Below are positions 1 to 6,112 of a stretch of DNA of 12,199 bases, in pieces. Location of the stretch: contig CAKTSO010000048.1 in assembly GCA_934613185.1 (NCBI GenBank), positions 1-12,199 of the forward strand. Direction: 5' to 3'. The translations under genes and the position numbers were made by a program. Origin of the DNA: an uncultured Clostridia bacterium. Its GTDB lineage: Bacteria > Bacillota > Clostridia > Christensenellales > Maliibacteriaceae. How positions within the stretch are numbered: position 1 is the first letter of the stretch; the number at the start of each line of letters is the position of its first letter. The notes beneath the pieces are model-generated. The model had not been told where the DNA came from, searched no databases, and saw only the letters and a list, made by a program, of their open reading frames with translations.

Positions 1-72
1 GAGGTGACAGGATTTGAACCTGCGACCTTTTGGTCCCGAACCAAACGCGCTACCAAACTGCGCTACACCTCG
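1..72 (-). tRNA. tRNA-Pro (anticodon CGG), 3' end cut by window edge
   Basis: The reverse complement folds as a cloverleaf: acceptor 5' arm CGAGGTG, D arm GCGC/GCGC, anticodon stem TTTGG/CCAAA around loop TTCGGGA, and T arm GCAGG/CCTGT around TTCAAAT. The anticodon is CGG, which reads the proline codon CCG. Only the last acceptor-stem base and the discriminator lie beyond position 1. It sits 8 nt downstream of tRNA-Thr and is probably cotranscribed with it. Confidence 0.95.
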
Positions 73-80
73 AAAAAAAG

Positions 81-153
81 AGCCAGCAAAGGGACTCGAA
101 CCCTTGACCTGCAGTTTACGAAACTGCTGCTCTACCACCTGAGCTATGCTGGC
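81..153 (-). tRNA. tRNA-Thr (anticodon CGT)
   Basis: This is a complete 73-nt cloverleaf on the minus strand: acceptor GCCAGCA/TGCTGGC, D stem GCTC/GAGC, anticodon stem GCAGT/ACTGC with loop TTCGTAA, and T stem AAGGG/CCCTT with loop TTCGAGT. Anticodon CGT decodes the threonine codon ACG. The discriminator is U. CCA is not encoded, because the next bases are C followed by seven T, so the 3' end must be completed by CCA-adding enzyme. Confidence 0.96.
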
Positions 154-171
154 ACGTTCGGAACAGATAAG

Positions 172-200
172 AGTATAGCATAAGCCCCCCTTCTTGTCTA
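172..200 (-). promoter_or_regulatory. sigma-A-type promoter of the tRNA-Thr/tRNA-Pro unit
   Basis: On the minus strand, a -35 box TAGACA (195-200) and a -10 box TATACT (172-177) are separated by exactly 17 bp. Each matches the TTGACA/TATAAT consensus at five of six positions. Transcription would start near 165, about a dozen bases before the tRNA-Thr 5' end at 153, which suits a tRNA promoter. Confidence 0.75.
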
Positions 201-212
201 TCCCCTATTTTC

Positions 213-230
213 AAAAAATGCGCATTTTTT
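213..230. repeat. perfect 18-bp AT-flanked palindrome
   Basis: AAAAAATGCGCATTTTTT is a perfect dyad with no spacer, lying between the leftward tRNA promoter and the rightward transporter operon. As RNA it would form a hairpin only with an opened centre, so a protein-binding site is as likely as a weak terminator. I see no convincing sigma-A promoter for the transporter operon nearby, so its role is unassigned. Confidence 0.5.
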
Positions 231-319
231 CTTTTTTCGGCATAGGTATGGCTTAGATGTGCCGCGCACGGCCGCCGATCCAAAGCGCCGCGCGGCAAAA
301 TCAACGCAGGAGGGATTTC

Positions 320-1297
320 ATGCGCAAATCGATCGGAATCATTCTGGGGCTTGTCCTGCTCGTTGCCTGCTTCGGCTGCGGCGGCGGGGGCGAAACGCTT
401 CAAAAAGTCACGCTGAACGAAGTCACGCACTCCGTCTTCTACGCGCCGCAGTACGCCGCAATCGAACTCGGTTTCTTTGAAGACGAGGGGCTCGAGATCG
501 AGCTTGTCAACGGCGGCGGCGCCGACAAGTCCATGACCGCGCTTTTGAGCGGCGACGCGGACTTCGCGCTCATGGGGCCGGAGGCGGCGATCTATGTGCA
601 AAACGGCGATTACGACGACACGCCGAAGATCATCGCGCAGCTGACGCAGACGGACGGCTCCTTCCTCGTTTCCCGGCAAGCGGAGGAAGACTTCTCATGG
701 GATGACCTTCGCGGCAAAAGCGTGATCGGCGGCCGCGTCGGCGGCGTCCCGCTGATGACGCTCGAACACGTCCTTCGGCAAAACGGCCTCAACCCGGGTG
801 CAGACGTCGACGTCATCACGAACGTGCAGTTCAACCTCATGGGCGGCGCGTTCGCCGCGGGCGAGGGCGACTATGTGACGCTGTTTGAACCCACCGCGTC
901 GGAATTTGAAGCACAAGGCAAGGGCTTTATCGTCGCGAGCGTCGGCGAGGCGGCGGGCGACGTGGCCTACACCTGCTATATGACGCGGCAGAGCACGATC
1001 AAGCGTGATCCCGATCTTGTTCGCCGCTTTCTTCGCGCGATCGGCCGTGCGCAGGAATGGATCGCCGAGGCGGATGCCGCCGAAGTCGCGAAGGCCATCG
1101 CGCCGTCGTTCCCCGATACGGACGAATCGACGCTTACAAGCGTCGTCGAACGCTACCGCAGTATCAACGCCTGGCGGCCCGATCCGTCGCTCAACGCCGC
1201 GTCGCTTAAAAATCTTATGGAGATCATGATCGAATCGGGCGAACTTGACGCGCCCTGCGACATCGACGCACTCTACGACGGCAGCCTTGCACCGTAA
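320..1297 (+). CDS. ABC transporter substrate-binding lipoprotein, NMT1/SsuA-THI5-like
   Basis: This is the extracytoplasmic binding protein of the importer encoded here, a 325-residue lipoprotein that captures substrate outside the membrane and passes it to the permease. The start at 320 is chosen because AGGAGGG lies just upstream and the protein then begins with a basic-hydrophobic lipoprotein signal; an in-frame ATG at 257 has neither. The lipobox LVAC puts the lipidated cysteine at residue 17, followed by a Cys/Gly-rich linker. The segment NEVTHSVFYAPQYAAIELGF (residues 33-52), followed by an E-D-E-G stretch and a GGGADK loop, is typical of NMT1/THI5-like periplasmic-binding proteins (COG0715). 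These bind nitrate, alkanesulfonates, taurine or pyrimidine thiamine precursors. The substrate cannot be told from sequence; no thiamine or sulfonate genes lie nearby. The stop is TAA. Confidence 0.9.
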   Translation: MRKSIGIILGLVLLVACFGCGGGGETLQKVTLNEVTHSVFYAPQYAAIELGFFEDEGLEIELVNGGGADKSMTALLSGDADFALMGPEAAIYVQNGDYDDTPKIIAQLTQTDGSFLVSRQAEEDFSWDDLRGKSVIGGRVGGVPLMTLEHVLRQNGLNPGADVDVITNVQFNLMGGAFAAGEGDYVTLFEPTASEFEAQGKGFIVASVGEAAGDVAYTCYMTRQSTIKRDPDLVRRFLRAIGRAQEWIAEADAAEVAKAIAPSFPDTDESTLTSVVERYRSINAWRPDPSLNAASLKNLMEIMIESGELDAPCDIDALYDGSLAP

Positions 1298-1317
1298 AGC
1301 GGGCTTTATCATACTCT

Positions 1318-1349
1318 GGAGTATCGGCCGCATGCCGATGCTCCGTTTT
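1318..1349 (+). terminator. strong intercistronic hairpin with short U tract (attenuator-like)
   Basis: Arms 1318-1328 and 1334-1344 pair over 11 bp with one G-U wobble, closing a 5-nt loop (CGCAT). GTTTTC follows at 1345-1350. It lies 20 nt after the lipoprotein stop and inside the transporter operon. The U run is only four bases, so partial termination, or 3'-end protection of the lipoprotein message, is likelier than full termination. Either would let the binding protein outnumber the ATPase and permease. Confidence 0.55.
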
Positions 1350-1363
1350 CATGTCGAAAAAAA

Positions 1364-1391
1364 TCGGCAGAAGCTATGTAAAAACTGCCGA
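1364..1391 (+). promoter_or_regulatory. second hairpin directly upstream of the ATPase ribosome binding site
   Basis: TCGGCAG (1364-1370) pairs perfectly with CTGCCGA (1385-1391) across a 14-nt loop, ending 2 nt before the AGGAGGT ribosome binding site at 1394-1400. ATCGGC at 1363-1368 is also complementary to GCCGAT at 1334-1339 in the preceding hairpin, so the two structures could exclude each other. No known riboswitch class is recognised. A regulatory role is inferred. Confidence 0.4.
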
Positions 1392-1405
1392 ACAGGAGGT
1401 CTTCC

Positions 1406-2176
1406 ATGATCGATGCGCAGGTGATCCTTTCCTTTCGTCATGTCTGTATGACCTATTTTTCCGCGCAGGATGAAACGCAGGCACTGCTTGACGTCTCCTT
1501 CGACGTGCATTCCGGCGAATTCGTCGCCGTCATCGGCCCTTCCGGCTGCGGCAAAAGTACCGTTCTTTCCCTCGCCGCGGGGCTCATGCCGCCCGCCTCG
1601 GGCGAGGTTCGCCTTCTGGGGAAGCCCGTCGCCGGGCCGAGCGCCAAGGTCGGCTATATGCTGCAAAGCGACCATCTTTTCCCCTGGCGGACGATCGAAA
1701 AAAACGCGTTTCTGCCGCTTGAGATTCAGGGCAAATGCACCAAACAAGCGCAGCAGCGCGTCCGAAATCTTCTTGCGCAGTACGGGCTTTCCGCATTTGC
1801 AAAAAAATACCCGCGGGAGCTGTCCGGCGGGATGCGGCAGCGCGCCGCGCTGATCCGAACGCTCGCCGCCGAGCCGGAGCTGCTTCTTTTGGACGAACCG
1901 TTTTCCGCGCTCGACGCACAGACGCGCCTTGCCGTCGCCGAGGATCTTTCGGGCATCATGCGGGAACAGAAGAAGGCCGTCGTCCTCGTCACGCACGACA
2001 TCGCCGAGGCTGTCTCGATGGCCGACCGCATTCTCGTGTTCTCCGTCCGTCCCGGGCGTCTCGTCCGCGACTATCCGATCGACATCCCCGGTTCGCCGCT
2101 CACGCGCCGAAACGATCCGCGTTTTTCCGACTATTTCGAAGTTTTGTGGAAGGAGCTGAACGGACATGACCGCTGA
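1406..2176 (+). CDS. ABC transporter ATP-binding protein, SsuB/TauB-like
   Basis: This 256-residue cytoplasmic ATPase powers the importer by ATP hydrolysis. All nucleotide-binding motifs are present: Walker A GPSGCGKST (44-52), Q-loop Gln87 in YMLQSDHLFPW, signature LSGGMRQR (139-146), Walker B LLLLDEP (159-165) and H-loop His197 in VTHDIAEAV. The Q-loop context with FPW, the LSGGMRQR signature and the length are typical of the nitrate/sulfonate/taurine ATPase family (COG1116). The start at 1406 is set by AGGAGGT 5 nt upstream. The last 11 bases overlap the permease gene, which indicates coupled translation. The enzyme should be functional; its substrate is whatever the linked lipoprotein binds. 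Confidence 0.95.
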   Translation: MIDAQVILSFRHVCMTYFSAQDETQALLDVSFDVHSGEFVAVIGPSGCGKSTVLSLAAGLMPPASGEVRLLGKPVAGPSAKVGYMLQSDHLFPWRTIEKNAFLPLEIQGKCTKQAQQRVRNLLAQYGLSAFAKKYPRELSGGMRQRAALIRTLAAEPELLLLDEPFSALDAQTRLAVAEDLSGIMREQKKAVVLVTHDIAEAVSMADRILVFSVRPGRLVRDYPIDIPGSPLTRRNDPRFSDYFEVLWKELNGHDR

Positions 2177-2966
2177 ATCCGCCGCGCACCGCGCTTACTT
2201 AAAACAGGCCGCACGGCAGCGGCGTCACGTCCTTTTTTGGCGCGCCGCGCTGCTTGTCGGGCTCTTCGCACTTTGGGAATGCGCCGCGCGCATGGGATGG
2301 ATCGACGATTTCATCACCTCTTCCCCGTCGCGTGCGCTTCGTGCGATGACGACGCTTGCAAAAGACGGCGCGCTTTTCTCCCACGTCTGTGCCACGCTTT
2401 GGGAAACGGTCGTCGGATTCGTCCTCGGGACGGTTTTGGGGACGATCGCCGCGGCGCTTCTTTGGTGGTTCCCGCGCGCGGCAAAGGTGCTCGATCCGTA
2501 TCTTGTGGTGCTGAATGCGCTGCCGAAGATCGCGCTCGGGCCGATCATCATCGTCTGGGTCGGCGCGGGCATGCGCGCCATCATCGTCATGGCGCTTTTC
2601 ATCTCTCTGATCGTCACGATCCTGAGCGTTTACACGGGCTTTTCGTCCGTTTCCGAGGGAAGCATCCGCCTCATGCGCACCTTTGGCGCGACTCGCGGAC
2701 AGATCTTCCGCATGGTCGTCCTCCCGGCGAACGTGCCGACGATCATCTCCGGGCTGAAGATCAACGTCGGCATGTCGTGGGTCGGCGTCATCATGGGTGA
2801 ATTTCTCGTCTCCGAGGCGGGGCTCGGATATCTGATCGTCTACGGCGGCCAAGTCTTCAATCTGGATCTCGTCATGGGCGCGACGCTCGTTTTGTGCGTT
2901 TTGGCGGGCGGCATGTACGCGCTCGTCGCGCTTTTGGAGCGGCGGATACAAAAGGCGCGAAGCTGA
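2166..2966 (+). CDS. ABC transporter permease, SsuC/TauC-like
   Basis: This 266-residue inner-membrane subunit forms the translocation path as a probable homodimer. Hydrophobic segments lie near residues 24-42, 78-101, 122-134, 137-158, 200-213 and 234-257, as in the six-helix BPD-type permeases. The cytoplasmic coupling loop is visible at about 171-198, where TFGATRGQIFRMVVLP gives the family's A-x-x-G and I-x-x-LP pattern. The N-terminal NALPKIALGP stretch (117-126) is typical of COG0600 permeases of the sulfonate/nitrate/taurine class. The start lies inside the ATPase reading frame (11-bp overlap) with AAGGAG upstream. The gene ends the operon, with a terminator 15 bases downstream. Confidence 0.94.
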   Translation: MTAESAAHRAYLKQAARQRRHVLFWRAALLVGLFALWECAARMGWIDDFITSSPSRALRAMTTLAKDGALFSHVCATLWETVVGFVLGTVLGTIAAALLWWFPRAAKVLDPYLVVLNALPKIALGPIIIVWVGAGMRAIIVMALFISLIVTILSVYTGFSSVSEGSIRLMRTFGATRGQIFRMVVLPANVPTIISGLKINVGMSWVGVIMGEFLVSEAGLGYLIVYGGQVFNLDLVMGATLVLCVLAGGMYALVALLERRIQKARS

Positions 2967-2980
2967 AACAAAAGAAAGCG

Positions 2981-3022
2981 ACGGCACAGCCCGGCTTTTC
3001 AGTCGCGCTGCGCCGTTTTTTT
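2981..3022 (+). terminator. Rho-independent terminator of the ABC transporter operon
   Basis: ACGGCACAGC (2981-2990) pairs with GCTGCGCCGT (3007-3016) with one internal A-C mismatch, followed by a run of seven T (3016-3022). It begins 15 bases after the permease stop. Confidence 0.8.
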
Positions 3023-3049
3023 GTTTTCTCACAATCCACCGTTTAAAAA
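3021..3049 (+). promoter_or_regulatory. candidate promoter and operator of the toxin-antitoxin operon
   Basis: TTGTTT (3021-3026) and TAAAAA (3044-3049) are spaced 17 bp apart, each four of six to sigma-A consensus. This would give a leader of about 40 nt before the antitoxin start. An inverted repeat CGTTT-AAA-AAACG (3040-3052) covers the -10 box, where autoregulation by an antitoxin or toxin-antitoxin complex would act. A second -10-like sequence, TATTCT at 3069, lies too close to the ribosome binding site to be preferred. Confidence 0.4.
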
Positions 3050-3094
3050 ACGATGCGCGCCGATCTGTTATTCTGAAGTCAAGGAGGTGTTCCC

Positions 3095-3283
3095 ATGAAA
3101 ACTGACAACAAAACCGCCTTTTCCGTATCCACCGCCGAGAAAAACGATGCAAACGCCGCCTGTTCCATCGATCCGTGCTTTTGCACAGACGACATGCACC
3201 CGGCAGGCGACGGCGAAGTTCTCGCGTCGTCTCAAAAACTCCTGCGCCGCAACAGGCACGTATACGAGGAACTTGCCAAATGA
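3095..3283 (+). CDS. small antitoxin candidate paired with the Doc-like toxin
   Basis: This 62-residue protein has an excellent ribosome binding site (AAGGAGG at 3081-3087) and a stop that overlaps the toxin start as ATGA. The placement, size and coupling are those of an antitoxin gene. The N-terminal half is polar and carries three cysteines close together (residues about 23-30). No Phd/YefM-type or other DNA-binding domain is recognisable. The last 20 residues (LASSQKLLRRNRHVYEELAK) look like an amphipathic helix, resembling the C-terminal segment with which small antitoxins cap Doc-family active sites; that resemblance is from memory. I do not recognise the N-terminal half. The assignment rests mainly on operon context. 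Confidence 0.7.
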   Translation: MKTDNKTAFSVSTAEKNDANAACSIDPCFCTDDMHPAGDGEVLASSQKLLRRNRHVYEELAK

Positions 3284-3672
3284 AATTCTTAACCAAACGA
3301 CAGATTTTGGCGCTGCATTCCGCGCTGGCAGCGCAGTCGGACGGCATCGACACCCTGCGCGACGAAGGGCTTCTGGATTCCGCAATCCATGCGCCGCTTC
3401 AAACATTCGACGGGACGCCTCTTTACCCGACGCTTTTGGAGAAAGCCGCGCGCCTGGGTTACGGGCTCATCCGAAACCACCCGTTTTCGGACGGGAACAA
3501 GCGCATCGGCGCGCACGCCATGCTTGTGACGCTGGACGTCAACGGCGTCGAGCTTTTCTATGAAGACGACGATTTGATCCGCACGATCCTCCGCGTCGCT
3601 TCCGGCGACATGAAAAACGAAGAACTTTTGCGATGGCTGAAAGCGCATATCGCCGAAAGCGGCGGCGTTTGA
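3280..3672 (+). CDS. doc: Doc-family toxin (Fic fold)
   Basis: This 130-residue protein is close in length to phage P1 Doc (about 126). The active-site motif HPFSDGNKR (residues 67-75) matches the Doc form HxFxDxNKR. In it, Lys74 replaces the glycine of canonical Fic AMP-transferases (GNGR). In P1 Doc this change goes with phosphorylation of EF-Tu, which halts translation. The N-terminal segment with LRDEGLLDSAIHAP, and the LLEKAARLGYGLIRNHPF helix leading into the motif, are also family-typical. The start at 3280 overlaps the upstream antitoxin stop by 4 nt, implying translational coupling; frames extending further upstream lack a ribosome binding site. EF-Tu as target is inferred from the family. 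The toxin looks intact. Confidence 0.92.
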   Translation: MKFLTKRQILALHSALAAQSDGIDTLRDEGLLDSAIHAPLQTFDGTPLYPTLLEKAARLGYGLIRNHPFSDGNKRIGAHAMLVTLDVNGVELFYEDDDLIRTILRVASGDMKNEELLRWLKAHIAESGGV

Positions 3673-3685
3673 AGCGTATCTTATC

Positions 3686-3728
3686 AAAAAAGCGCCCGGC
3701 TTCGAATTTTGAAACCGAACGCTTTTTT
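3686..3728. terminator. bidirectional terminator between convergent doc and metH
   Basis: AAAAAAGCG (3686-3694) mirrors CGCTTTTTT (3720-3728), with further imperfect pairing inside (CGGCTTC region against GAAACCG). It has A and T tracts on both sides and sits in the 70-bp gap between the doc stop and the metH stop, so it can serve both strands. Confidence 0.7.
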
Positions 3729-3742
3729 CAATTGCACACGTT

Positions 3743-6112
3743 TCAGCCGAACACTTCCTGCGCGCAGCGCACCGTCTGCATGGCGTCTTTGGCGTAGAAA
3801 TCCGCGCCGATCGCGTCGGCGTATTCCTGCGTCAGCACCGCGCCGCCGACGACGACGCGCGCATCGACCTTTTCCTCTTTCAAAAGACGGATCGTCTCCG
3901 CCATCGCCGGGACGGTCGTGGTCATCAGCGCGCTCAATCCCACGAGCTTCGCGCCGCTTTCGCGCGCCGCGCGGCAAACCTCCTCCGGCGGCACGTCGCG
4001 CCCCAGATCGAGCACGTTGAAACCGTAGTTCTGCAAAAGCACGCGGACGATGTTCTTGCCGATGTCGTGAATGTCGCCCTGCACGGTCGCAATGACGATC
4101 TTCCCCTGCGAACCGCCGCCCTGCGGGATCGCGCGCTTGACGCTTTCAAACGCCGCGTTCGCCGCCTCCGCGCTCATCAAAAGCTGCGGCAAAAAGACGC
4201 GCTTTTGCTCGAACCCGCGGCCGACTTCGTCCAGCGCGGGGACGATCTGCGAATCGATGATTGCAAGCGGCGTCTGCGTTTCCAAAAGCGCCGCGGCAAG
4301 CTCGCCCGATTTTTGCGCCATGCCGTTTTCGATCGCGTCTTTGAGCGTCATGTCCGCCGCGGCTTTCGCCTTCGGCACATCGTCCTGCCCCTTTGCGGCA
4401 AACTCCAGATAGGCACGGCAGTCGCGGTCGATCCCGCGCAGCGCGCAGAACGCGTAATACGTCTGCATCATTTCGCGCGAGAACGGGTTCATGATCGCGC
4501 AGTCAAGCCCGCGCTCCAATGCCATGGCAAAGAACGCGGCGTTAATCACGGGGCGCTGCGGCAGGCCGAAGGAGATGTTCGACACGCCGAGGCTCGTGCG
4601 AAGCCCGAGTTTTTCACGGATCAATTCGATGCTGCGAAGCGTCGTCTTCGCGCTCTCTGCGTCGGCCGAAACCGCCATGGCAAGCGGATCGACAACGATA
4701 TCCGACGGATCGATCCCGTATTCCGCGGCCGTGTTTTTGATGCGCTCGGCAATCGCCAATCTTCCCTCCGCCGTTTCGGGGATGCCCGATTCGTCGAGCG
4801 TCAGCGCGATCACGACGCCGCCGTATTTTTTGACCAGCGGGAAGATCTTCTCCATGATCTCGCGCTTGCCGTTGACCGAATTGACCAGCGGCTTGCCGTT
4901 ATAGCGGCGCATGGCGCGCCCCATCGCCTTGGGATCGGACGTGTCGAGCTGAAGCGGCAGGTCGCAGACGGCCTGGATCTCCTCCATCGCACGCGTCAGC
5001 ACTTCGCATTCGTCGATCTCCGGCAATCCGACGTTGACGTCGAGCACATGCGCGCCTTCGTCCTGCTGGCGGACGGCTTCGGATAATAAATAGGAAATGT
5101 CGCCGCTTCGAAGCGCCTCTTTCATGCGCTTTTTGCCCGTCGGGTTGACGCGCTCGCCGATCAGAACAGGGGTCTGTCCAATGGTTACGGCGTGCGTATA
5201 CGAACCGACGACGGAAACGCGCGGATTGTTCGGCATACAGGGTGTCAGGCCGCGCGTCTTTTCGACGGTTTTTCTGATATATTCCGGCGTCGTGCCGCAG
5301 CAGCCGCCAACAATCGTCGCGCCCTGTTTGACGATCTCTACCATGACGTCGGAAAACTCGTCCGCGCCGACGTCGAACACCGTCGCGCCGTTTTCGCTTC
5401 GCGGCAGACCCGCGTTGGGGTTGACGATCAGCGGCACATGCACGCATTTTGCAAGGCGCGGCACGACACCGTCCGCCATCTGCCGGGGACCGAGCGAACA
5501 GTTGACGCCGAGCGCGTCGACCCCGAGGCCTTCTGCCATCGCGGCGACCGCCTCCGGGTCCGCGCCGGTCAAAAGATGACAGCTTTCGTCGTAGACCGTC
5601 GTCAAAAACACCGGCAGATCGCAGTTTTCCTTCGCCGCGAGCACCGCCGCCTTCGCCTCGTAAAGATCGTTCATCGTCTCGATCAGGATCACGTCTGCCC
5701 CGCATTCGGCGGCGCAGCGGACGTTCCGCGCGAACAGCGCGACCGCGTCCTCAAAATCCAGATCGCCGAGCGGACGCAGCATCCGCCCGAGCGGCCCCAA
5801 ATCGAACGCGACATACTGGGTTTTTCCCATGTCGGCGCAGTCTTCCCGCGCGGCAAACGCATTGGCGAACGCGGCGCGAATGATTGTTTCCGGGTCGTCG
5901 AATTTCAGCGCGTTCACACCGAACGTGTTCGTCAAAACAAAATCCGCCCCGGCGCGAAGATATTCCCGATGCAGCTTTCGGATCCTGTCGGGATGCGAAA
6001 GATTCCAGTTTTCGGGCAGTTCGCCCGGCATAAGTCCCATTTTCTGGAGCATCGTGCCGCTTCCGCCGTCAAAATACAGAATTTCACGGCCGATCCGTTC
6101 GACAAGATTCAT
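3743..6112 (-). CDS. metH: cobalamin-dependent methionine synthase, short form without reactivation domain
   Basis: This enzyme transfers a methyl group from 5-methyl-tetrahydrofolate through cobalamin to homocysteine, giving methionine. The 789 residues divide as follows: homocysteine-binding barrel (about 1-290) with zinc ligands Cys205, Cys271 and Cys272; pterin-binding barrel (about 310-575) beginning PVLIGERVNPTGKK; cobalamin cap (about 590-660); and B12-binding Rossmann domain (about 668-789) with GDIHDIGKN, where His682 is the lower cobalt ligand. The C-terminal SAM-binding reactivation domain of the roughly 1,200-residue E. coli enzyme is absent; the adjacent upstream gene supplies it, as described for Thermotoga maritima. 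The start at 6112 overlaps the previous stop as TGATG and is 7 nt from GGAGG. An ATG one codon earlier (6115) is the close alternative. Confidence 0.96.
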   Translation of the reverse strand: MNLVERIGREILYFDGGSGTMLQKMGLMPGELPENWNLSHPDRIRKLHREYLRAGADFVLTNTFGVNALKFDDPETIIRAAFANAFAAREDCADMGKTQYVAFDLGPLGRMLRPLGDLDFEDAVALFARNVRCAAECGADVILIETMNDLYEAKAAVLAAKENCDLPVFLTTVYDESCHLLTGADPEAVAAMAEGLGVDALGVNCSLGPRQMADGVVPRLAKCVHVPLIVNPNAGLPRSENGATVFDVGADEFSDVMVEIVKQGATIVGGCCGTTPEYIRKTVEKTRGLTPCMPNNPRVSVVGSYTHAVTIGQTPVLIGERVNPTGKKRMKEALRSGDISYLLSEAVRQQDEGAHVLDVNVGLPEIDECEVLTRAMEEIQAVCDLPLQLDTSDPKAMGRAMRRYNGKPLVNSVNGKREIMEKIFPLVKKYGGVVIALTLDESGIPETAEGRLAIAERIKNTAAEYGIDPSDIVVDPLAMAVSADAESAKTTLRSIELIREKLGLRTSLGVSNISFGLPQRPVINAAFFAMALERGLDCAIMNPFSREMMQTYYAFCALRGIDRDCRAYLEFAAKGQDDVPKAKAAADMTLKDAIENGMAQKSGELAAALLETQTPLAIIDSQIVPALDEVGRGFEQKRVFLPQLLMSAEAANAAFESVKRAIPQGGGSQGKIVIATVQGDIHDIGKNIVRVLLQNYGFNVLDLGRDVPPEEVCRAARESGAKLVGLSALMTTTVPAMAETIRLLKEEKVDARVVVGGAVLTQEYADAIGADFYAKDAMQTVRCAQEVFG

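Noticed and set aside
257..319. Extended N-terminus of the substrate-binding lipoprotein from the ATG at 257
   Set aside because: It would add 21 Arg-rich residues before the lipoprotein signal and lacks a ribosome binding site; AGGAGGG directly precedes the ATG at 320.
2199..3353. Long minus-strand open frame (384 codons) opposite the permease and doc genes
   Set aside because: It is Arg/Asp-rich low-complexity translation opposite well-supported genes, spans a terminator and a promoter, and has no family motifs. It is a by-product of high GC.
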